DNA of 64,000 nucleotides from positions 1 through 64,000 of the forward strand of contig NZ_JAJOZR010000013.1 in assembly GCF_021168455.1 (NCBI RefSeq), read 5' to 3'. Made by a program: the position numbers and the translations under genes. Within the stretch, counting starts at the first letter, position 1; the number at the start of each line of letters is the position of its first letter. Below the pieces are notes generated by a model. The model did no database searches, was not told where the DNA came from, and saw only the letters and a list, made by a program, of their open reading frames with translations. This document shows positions 58,560-64,000 of this stretch, one piece after another. Source of the DNA: Ferranicluibacter quercicola. Its GTDB lineage: Bacteria > Pseudomonadota > Alphaproteobacteria > Rhizobiales > Rhizobiaceae.

Positions 58560-58916
58560 ATGCGCCCCTTTATCCTCGCCCTCGCCGTGCTCTGCGCCAT
58601 CCTGTCGGGATGGACCTCGGCCGTGGCGCAGGCGCAAGGGCTCGCACATCGGGATAGCCTCGCCATCGCCCATGCCGCGCATGGAGAGGTGCACAACACT
58701 GCCGACGCGTCCGACTGCGCCGGCGGCTGCCCTCATCCGGCAAAAGGCGCGCATCCGATGCTCTGCTCGGCCTGCTTCGCGCTGGAAGTCGCCGCCGGCG
58801 ATCTCGGCCGGCTGGCCCTCCCGGTGCCGCGCCTGCGGCCGGCAGTGGAGCGTCCCCTGGTCGCCTCCGTCCCGCAACCGGCCGCGCCGCCGCCCAGAGG
58901 CGGTCTTTCGAGCTGA
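58560..58916 (+). CDS. Cys/His-rich exported protein (DUF2946-like)
   Basis: 118 residues. A signal peptide (MRPFILALAVLCAILSGWTS) is followed by a short mature part with a His- and Cys-rich centre: AIAHAAHGEVHN, CAGGCPH and LCSACFA. The two CxxxC/CxxC pairs suggest metal binding, as in DUF2946-type copper-associated proteins, though family assignment is tentative. It is followed after 32 bp by copM on the same strand, so both are probably induced together. GGGGGA precedes the ATG. Confidence 0.75.
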   Translation: MRPFILALAVLCAILSGWTSAVAQAQGLAHRDSLAIAHAAHGEVHNTADASDCAGGCPHPAKGAHPMLCSACFALEVAAGDLGRLALPVPRLRPAVERPLVASVPQPAAPPPRGGLSS

Positions 58917-58948
58917 TCACGTTCATCATCATTTCGAAAGGAAAGACC

Positions 58949-59347
58949 ATGTTTCGACATACGGCCGCATGCGCCGCCACCCTCGCCCTTCTCTTACTCC
59001 CGGCCCCGTTCGCCGTGGCGCAGGACGCGGCCAAACCCATGGATCACAGCAAGATGACCCATGAGAGCATGACGAAGCCCAAGGGCGACCAGAGCCCCTC
59101 GAGCCAGGCCTTCGCGAAGGCCAATGCCCGGATGCATGCGGGCATGGCCATCACCTATACGGGGAAGGCCGATGTGGACTTCGCCAAAGGCATGATCGCC
59201 CATCATCAGGGCGCGATCGACATGGCGAAGGTGGAACTGGAATTCGGCACCGACCCGAACCTGCGCGCGCTGGCGCAGGAGGTGATCGCGGCGCAGGAAA
59301 CCGAGATCACGCGCATGAAGGACTGGCTTGCCAAGAACGGCGGCTGA
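58949..59347 (+). CDS. copM: DUF305/CopM-family copper-binding protein
   Basis: 132 residues. A signal peptide (cleavage near AVAQD) precedes a DUF305 four-helix fold. Met/His metal sites are visible: MDHSKMTHESM, MHAGM and MIAHHQGAIDMAKVELEFG. CopM-type proteins bind Cu(I)/Ag(I) in the periplasm. AAGGAAAG precedes the ATG. Downstream is a large hairpin and a small membrane protein gene. Confidence 0.9.
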   Translation: MFRHTAACAATLALLLLPAPFAVAQDAAKPMDHSKMTHESMTKPKGDQSPSSQAFAKANARMHAGMAITYTGKADVDFAKGMIAHHQGAIDMAKVELEFGTDPNLRALAQEVIAAQETEITRMKDWLAKNGG

Positions 59348-59363
59348 GCCTGAGACACAGAAG

Positions 59364-59404
59364 CGTGGGGCGTGGGGCGGGCATGGCTTGCCCCACGCCC
59401 CACG
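59364..59404. repeat. Large perfect hairpin after copM
   Basis: CGTGGGGCGTGGGGC and its exact complement form a 15-bp GC-rich stem with an 11-nt loop, 17 bp after the copM stop. Each arm is a direct repeat of a 7-mer (GTGGGGC). No T-run follows, so it may slow RNA decay or act as a partial terminator before the next gene. Confidence 0.6.
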
Positions 59405-59443
59405 GCGAGACGATGTGCGAAAGACAGCCAGGAGGAGACCGGG

Positions 59444-59632
59444 ATGAAGCGTTTCAAGACGATTGCAGGCGTGCTCTGCCTGCTGGTGGGGCTGATCTGG
59501 ACGCTGCAGGGCGCCAATCTGATGGGCGGGAGCTTCATGACCGGGCAGACGCACTGGCTCGTCATCGGCCTGATCGTCGCCGTCATCGGCGTGGTGCTTC
59601 TGGCGAGCGGGCGGCGGGGCCGCACGCTGTAA
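59444..59632 (+). CDS. Small two-helix membrane protein
   Basis: 62 residues with two membrane helices (IAGVLCLLVGLIWTLQGANL and LVIGLIVAVIGVVLLASG) joined by GGSFMTGQTHW, a family of short membrane proteins common in proteobacteria with no known role. AGGAGGAG is 7 bp before the ATG. It may be on the copM transcript. Confidence 0.82.
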   Translation: MKRFKTIAGVLCLLVGLIWTLQGANLMGGSFMTGQTHWLVIGLIVAVIGVVLLASGRRGRTL

Positions 59633-59635
59633 CGG

Positions 59636-60277
59636 TTACGGCCGCACGAAACGGGCGCGAAGCTCCTCGATCGGCTGCCGGCAGACGCATCCCTCGATAT
59701 GGTCGTTGACGAGGCCCATGGCCTGCATGAAGGCGTAGACGGTCGTCGGGCCGACGAAGGTCCAGCCGCGCTTCTTGAGGTCCTTGGAGATCCGCACGGA
59801 GACGGGCGTCGTCGGATTGGCGGCGATCGCCGCGAAGGTGACGGTGTCCGGTCGCTCGTGCAGACCCGGTTCAAAGCTCCAGAAATAGCGGGCGAGCGAG
59901 CCGAATTCGGCGCGGAGATCCTGCGCGCGCCGCGCATTGTTGATGGTCGAGACGATCTTGCCGCGATGGCGCACGATGCCGGCGTCGGCGACGCAGCGGG
60001 CGATATCCTCCTCGCCGAAGGCCGCGACGGCATCGATGTCGAAGCCGGCAAAGGCGGCGCGGAAAGAGTCGCGCTTTCTGAGGATCGTCAGCCAGGAAAG
60101 GCCGGACTGGAAGCCTTCGAGGCAGATCTTTTCGAACAGCCTGATGTCGTCGGTCACGGGGCGGCCCCATTCCTCGTCGTGGTAGCGCAGGTAATCCGGC
60201 AGCTGGCCCGGCCAGAAGCAGCGGGTCAGACCGTCGGTGCCGGTGATCAGGCCCTTGGGTGCCTCGGTCTCGCTCAT
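59636..60277 (-). CDS. tag: DNA-3-methyladenine glycosylase I
   Basis: 213 residues. Tag family: GLTRCFWPGQLPDYLRYHDE with the zinc-ligand Cys and His, EWGRPVTDDIRLFEKICLEG, GLSWLTILRKR, and the C-terminal YAFMQAMGLVNDHIEGCVCR with the remaining ligands. It removes 3-methyladenine from alkylated DNA. It converges on the small membrane protein gene with only 3 bp between stops. Confidence 0.95.
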   Translation of the reverse strand: MSETEAPKGLITGTDGLTRCFWPGQLPDYLRYHDEEWGRPVTDDIRLFEKICLEGFQSGLSWLTILRKRDSFRAAFAGFDIDAVAAFGEEDIARCVADAGIVRHRGKIVSTINNARRAQDLRAEFGSLARYFWSFEPGLHERPDTVTFAAIAANPTTPVSVRISKDLKKRGWTFVGPTTVYAFMQAMGLVNDHIEGCVCRQPIEELRARFVRP

Positions 60278-60496
60278 CGCATTCGCCCTTCCGACATCAC
60301 AGATTTCGACGTTTCATGCTTCGTCAACCATTTCTCGAAAGCACGCAATAACCCTACCGAACACTTTCACGTCTTCGCCACCCGTTCCGCAAGGGCCGTT
60401 TACGCTTCCTATCCCGCTGCGGTGTCAGGCTCTCTCTCACCTGCCGGATGCACCGGCTGAGCCTTCGCCGACCGCCAGATCGAGAACGAGCCCGTC

Positions 60497-61303
60497 ATGA
60501 AGACATTATTGATCCTCACCACCCTCCTGTCCGTCGCCATTACCGATGTCCGGGCCGGCATGGCGCAGGCCGCCGAGCGCTACGGCAACCGCCCGCCGGT
60601 CATCGTCAGCCCGGATCTCACCGCCCCCTGGCTGATGCAGCTCGGCGCCGGCAATGCGCGCGTGGACCAGAGAGCCGTGCGCCGGCAGCGGGCCGCGATC
60701 GACCAGCCGCGCATCGTTTATCGCGAGCGCCCGGCCGCACTCGCCCCGCGCCAGCAGGTGATCTACCAGCGGCCTGCCCTGCAGCGCGCGGCACCGCTGG
60801 TGCGCTCGGCCGGCATGGTGGCGCCGCAGCGGCCCGTGCGGCCGATCGACCCGCAGTTCCTGCCGCAAATGGTGGCCTACGAGACCCGCGAGCGGCCCGG
60901 CACGATCGTCATCGATACCAATAGCCGCTTCCTCTATCTCGTCACCGGCAATGGCGAAGCGCGGCGCTATGGCGTCGGCGTGGGCAAGCCGGGCTTCGAA
61001 TGGGCCGGCGAGCACAAGGTGACGCGCAAGGCGGAATGGCCGACATGGCGCCCGCCCTCCGAAATGATCGCCCGCGAGGCCGCCAAAGGGCATTATCTTC
61101 CCGCCAGCATGGAGGGCGGCCCCGCCAACCCGCTCGGCGCACGCGCCATGTATCTCGGCTCCACGCTCTACCGCATCCACGGCACCAATGCGCCCTGGAC
61201 GATCGGCTATGCCGTCTCCTCCGGCTGCATCCGCATGCGCAACGAGGACGTGACGGACCTCTACGAACGGGTGAACGTGGGCACGCGCGTCATCGTGATG
61301 TAA
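60497..61303 (+). CDS. L,D-transpeptidase, first copy
   Basis: 268 residues. A signal peptide precedes a Pro/Arg/Gln-rich linker (about 30-125) and a YkuD domain (about 130-268) with HGTNAPWTIGYAVSSGCIRM: the catalytic Cys lies in SSGCIRM and the conserved His in HGTN. It forms 3-3 cross-links in peptidoglycan or attaches proteins to it, prominent in pole-growing Rhizobiales. Intergenic 60278-60496 holds its promoter. Confidence 0.92.
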   Translation: MKTLLILTTLLSVAITDVRAGMAQAAERYGNRPPVIVSPDLTAPWLMQLGAGNARVDQRAVRRQRAAIDQPRIVYRERPAALAPRQQVIYQRPALQRAAPLVRSAGMVAPQRPVRPIDPQFLPQMVAYETRERPGTIVIDTNSRFLYLVTGNGEARRYGVGVGKPGFEWAGEHKVTRKAEWPTWRPPSEMIAREAAKGHYLPASMEGGPANPLGARAMYLGSTLYRIHGTNAPWTIGYAVSSGCIRMRNEDVTDLYERVNVGTRVIVM

Positions 61304-61527
61304 GGGCGGAGACCGGCAACTGCGTCGGCCTTTTCTGACGCAGCATCGTGCTTTTTCGGCAACAGCCACGCCCGAGGTGACGGCGGGAACGGCAACATTC
61401 GGCTTATGTTGCGCCCGATGATCTTGCGGGATGCGTGCGATCGAATAGCGTTTCCCCGATGCGTTGCACGGGGTCGGTCCGCACGGCCGGACGGCGCAAC
61501 ACGGGCCTTGCGAGGGAGAGACACGAC

Positions 61528-62226
61528 ATGACGAGGAAACTGGGAACACTGGCCGGCGCTGCGCTGTCGGCAGCGCTCTTCATCGGCGGCGCCGGTCTGG
61601 CATCGGCGACGATGATCGAGCGGCCGGCCGCGACCATAGGGCAGAGCGACGTGACGACCGTTGCCGCCTCGCAGCGCAAGCCGGCGCGTGAGTTCTGGCG
61701 CACCAAGGTGCGGCTGCGCACCGATGAGGCGCCGGGCACCATCATCGTCGATACCAACCACAAATATCTCTACTACGTCGAGGGCAACAACAAGGCGACG
61801 CGCTACGGCATCGGCGTCGGGCGCGAGGGCTTCGGCTGGTCGGGCGTGGTCAAGGTGCAGCGCAAGGCCGAATGGCCCGGCTGGACGCCGCCCGCCGAAA
61901 TGATCGCGCGCGAGCGCAAGAACGGGCATATTCTGCCGGCCTACATGGAAGGCGGCATCAACAACCCGCTCGGCGCGCGCGCCCTCTATCTCTACAAGGG
62001 CAAGAGCGACAGCGGCTTCCGCATCCACGGCACCAACCAGCCCTGGACCATCGGGCAGAACATGTCGTCCGGCTGCATCCGCATGATGAACCAGGATGTC
62101 GAACACCTTTACGACCGCGCCTCGATCGGCGCCAAGGTGATCGTGGTCGGCCCCGGCAACAGGCAGGGCGAGGTCTCCTACGACGATCGCGGCATCGATC
62201 TGCTGCGCACCATCTTCGGCGGCTGA
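61528..62226 (+). CDS. L,D-transpeptidase, second copy
   Basis: 232 residues. A signal peptide and shorter linker precede a YkuD domain with HGTNQPWTIGQNMSSGCIRM. The core (GVGREGFGWSGVVKVQRKAE, PPAEMIARE, GGINNPLGARALYLYKG) parallels the preceding gene closely, so this is a tandem duplication. GAGGGAGAG precedes the ATG. A terminator follows. The C-terminal tail (GEVSYDDRGIDLLRTIFGG) is unique to this copy. Confidence 0.92.
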   Translation: MTRKLGTLAGAALSAALFIGGAGLASATMIERPAATIGQSDVTTVAASQRKPAREFWRTKVRLRTDEAPGTIIVDTNHKYLYYVEGNNKATRYGIGVGREGFGWSGVVKVQRKAEWPGWTPPAEMIARERKNGHILPAYMEGGINNPLGARALYLYKGKSDSGFRIHGTNQPWTIGQNMSSGCIRMMNQDVEHLYDRASIGAKVIVVGPGNRQGEVSYDDRGIDLLRTIFGG

Positions 62227-62246
62227 CCGTTTCGGCGCGACGTTTC

Positions 62247-62284
62247 AGGACCGGCCGGCCCGATGTGGCGGACCGGTCCTTTTG
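62247..62284 (+). terminator. Terminator after second L,D-transpeptidase
   Basis: The 8-bp arms AGGACCGG / CCGGTCCT flank an 18-nt loop, followed by TTTGCGTTTC. It lies 20 bp after the stop codon and before the GntR gene. Confidence 0.7.
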
Positions 62285-62356
62285 CGTTTCTTGTTTTTGT
62301 CGCATCATCCGACGCCGAAGCGATCCCGCTTCGGCTTTCTGCATGAGGGGAAGCGC

Positions 62357-63142
62357 GTGGCGAACGAGCCTGTCGAACTGTTCTCCGCCATCCCCCAGAG
62401 CCGGGCGGCCGACGAAATCGTGCTGCGGATCGAGACGCTCATTCTCGACGGCGTGCTGCGCGACGGCGACCGACTGCCGGGAGAACGCGACCTTGCCGCA
62501 CGCTTCGACGTCTCGCGACCGATCCTGCGGGAGGCGCTGAAAGAACTGGAAGCGCGCAGACTGCTCGTCAGCCGGCACGGCGGCGGGACCTTCGTCGCGG
62601 ATATCATCGGCGAGATCTTTTCCGAGCCGATGCGCGCACTGATCGTCCGCCACGAGAAGGCGGCACGGGACTATCTCGACTATCGCCGCGAGATCGAGGG
62701 CCTGACCGCCGAGCGGGCCGCGCGTCATGCGACGGAGGCCGACCGGGAAAGTCTGACGCGGATCGTGGCGCGGATGCGGGCCGCGCGGGACGCGGACGAC
62801 CGCGACGGCGGCTTGCGCGCCGATATCGATTTTCACATGACGGTGGGGGAAAGTGCGCACAACATCATCCTGCTGCACACGCTGCGCTCCTGCTACCGGC
62901 TGCTGGAACAGGACATCTTCTTCAGTCGCACCACGGTCTTTTCGGCACCGGGGGCGGCCGACCGGCTGCTGGAGCAGCACGAGGCCATCCATGCGGCGAT
63001 CCTCGCCGCCGATGCCGGTGCCGCGCGTCGCGCCGCCGAGACCCATATCGATTTCGTGATCGGCGCGAGCCTCGACGCCCATCGGGCGGAGGACCGCGCC
63101 CGCATTGCGCGCCTGCGCCTGCAGGAACGTCGTCCGGATTGA
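62357..63142 (+). CDS. GntR-family regulator, FadR (FCD) subfamily
   Basis: 261 residues from a GTG start, chosen because GAGGGG lies 7 bp upstream; the open frame begins at 62282. The N-terminal winged helix has SRAADEIVLRIETLILDG, GDRLPGERDLAARFDVSRPI and REALKELEARRLL. The C-terminal FCD helical domain has DFHMTVGESAHNIILLH with metal-type His and Asp residues, and LLEQHEAIHAAILA. These regulators respond to organic acids (lactate, pyruvate, glycolate and similar). No target gene is evident beside it. Confidence 0.9.
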   Translation: MANEPVELFSAIPQSRAADEIVLRIETLILDGVLRDGDRLPGERDLAARFDVSRPILREALKELEARRLLVSRHGGGTFVADIIGEIFSEPMRALIVRHEKAARDYLDYRREIEGLTAERAARHATEADRESLTRIVARMRAARDADDRDGGLRADIDFHMTVGESAHNIILLHTLRSCYRLLEQDIFFSRTTVFSAPGAADRLLEQHEAIHAAILAADAGAARRAAETHIDFVIGASLDAHRAEDRARIARLRLQERRPD

Positions 63143-63437
63143 ATTGCGCCATGGGCTGTCGCATCCGCGATAGGCGATGGCGGTGCACGACCATGTCTGC
63201 GCAAGATTGCAGGCATAGTAAGAATCACCCACTTGCCATAGATTTCTATGGACTGTGACAGCGTCCGCGTCCATTCGAATATTCATTTTTTCGGATATGG
63301 CTGGAGCCGTATCATTTTTTATTAAGAATATGGATCGACCTCCCCTCGTTGGAGTTAGGCCGGGCATGACCACCACCGCTTGCGGCAAACGCGACTATTC
63401 TCCCGGATGCTGATTCCGTTGAAAGGGCCTGACGTCA
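63143..63437. other. AT-rich intergenic region with inverted repeat
   Basis: This 295-bp region between the GntR gene and the Nudix gene is clearly AT-richer than the rest of the window, notably 63230-63340 with two T-runs (ATTCATTTTTTCGG, ATCATTTTTTATT). It holds the inverted repeat CCATAG-ATTT-CTATGG (63236-63251). A promoter for the Nudix gene is expected here; no gene was found. Confidence 0.45.
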
Positions 63438-63947
63438 TTGACCATCCTCGATAGCATCGTTTCCGAAGTCCGCCTGATGTTCCGCCGTCCCGAGCGCATG
63501 CAGTTCGCTGCCCTGTGCTATCGGTTCCGGAAGAAAAGCGCCGTGCCGGAAATGCTGCTGATCACCAGCCGCGACACCGGGCGCTGGGTGATTCCGAAGG
63601 GATGGCCGATGGAGGGCAAGGCCTCGCATGAGGTCGCAGCCCGCGAGGCCTGGGAAGAGGCGGGCGTCAAGGGCGAGCCGACCTCCGATTCGATCGGCAG
63701 CTTCATCTATGAAAAGGGCATGAGCAAAGGCCTGAAGATCACCTGCCGGGTTCACGTCTATCCGGTCGTGGTGTTCGACATGGCCAAGCGCTTTCCCGAG
63801 AAGGGCTCGCGCACGCTGGAATGGGTGACCTTCACTGAGGCCGCCGGCCGCGTGGCGGAACCGGGCCTGCGCAAGCTGATCCTCGATTTCCAGACCCAGC
63901 TTCTGGCCACCATGCAGCCGGACGAGCCCCGCAGCGCCGCACAATAG
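63438..63947 (+). CDS. Nudix hydrolase
   Basis: 169 residues, with a TTG start at 63438 or a start at the Met at 63477. The Nudix box is intact: GWPMEGKASHEVAAREAWEE followed by AGV, with the metal-binding Glu residues. Upstream PKGW and RDTGRWVIPKG resemble the diphosphoinositol/NUDIX pyrophosphatase-like group common in rhizobia. It hydrolyses a nucleoside-diphosphate-linked compound that cannot be specified. Nothing further is encoded before the window ends. Confidence 0.9.
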   Translation: MTILDSIVSEVRLMFRRPERMQFAALCYRFRKKSAVPEMLLITSRDTGRWVIPKGWPMEGKASHEVAAREAWEEAGVKGEPTSDSIGSFIYEKGMSKGLKITCRVHVYPVVVFDMAKRFPEKGSRTLEWVTFTEAAGRVAEPGLRKLILDFQTQLLATMQPDEPRSAAQ

Positions 63948-64000
63948 CGGGACGCGCATCCCGCGCGGATCTCCCGGCACGATCCATCGGCCTGCTTTTG

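Overview
The window is high-GC chromosomal DNA from an alphaproteobacterium, almost certainly a member of Rhizobiaceae (Rhizobium/Agrobacterium/Ensifer/Shinella group). The evidence is the separate F0 operon atpI-B-E-F'-F, short HisG with HisZ, an endonuclease-type MutL, the pmbA/IMPase/DUF4170/waaA/lpxK block, HAD-IIA/ribF/ileS, CIRCE-groESL, and two intergenic double-hairpin repeats that resemble the rhizobial RIME family. No rRNA, tRNA, CRISPR array, phage or intact insertion sequence was seen.

Layout. 1-5.3 kb: minus-strand F0 ATP synthase operon behind a SleB-type cell-wall hydrolase, then a small secreted protein. 5.5-12.5 kb: LuxR-type regulator, NmrA-like protein, a corA-kup ion transport operon and mrp. 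12.8-14.4 kb: two tandem paralogous LuxR-type regulators. 14.6-20.9 kb: IclR regulator divergent from a five-gene sugar catabolic operon (SDR, dgoK, dgoA, SMP-30 lactonase, IlvD/Edd dehydratase). This forms a complete De Ley-Doudoroff route for D-galactose or a related aldose and is closed by a strong terminator. 21-25.1 kb: PRC-barrel envelope protein, a GGDEF/EAL protein and a PAS/receiver protein without a kinase domain. 25.6-34.1 kb: mutL, DUF2093, a RIME-like element, then the lipid A/Kdo block. 34.4-41.4 kb: CPA2 antiporter, patatin, rsmD, an RluB-like pseudouridine synthase with very long disordered tails, tadA, an acetyltransferase and a lipoprotein.

41.6-47.6 kb holds the most unusual region. 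The ileS gene contains a roughly 380-bp patch of foreign-looking low-GC sequence inside its editing domain. Directly upstream, wedged between ileS and ribF, lie a Phd-type antitoxin with a wrecked PIN toxin and an intact DUF1902/HicA pair. A MazEF pair with a perfect palindromic operator follows groESL (51.7-52.3 kb).

47.7-64 kb: chromate transporter, CIRCE-controlled groESL, DUF3072, ferredoxin reductase, GST, the hisS-hisZ-hisG operon with a second RIME-like element between hisS and hisZ, a small copper-type cluster (Cys-rich protein, DUF305/CopM), tag, two tandem L,D-transpeptidases, a GntR/FadR regulator and a Nudix hydrolase.

The window is mostly core housekeeping sequence. The accessory signals are the toxin-antitoxin insertions, the ileS mosaic, the RIME-like repeats and the sugar operon.
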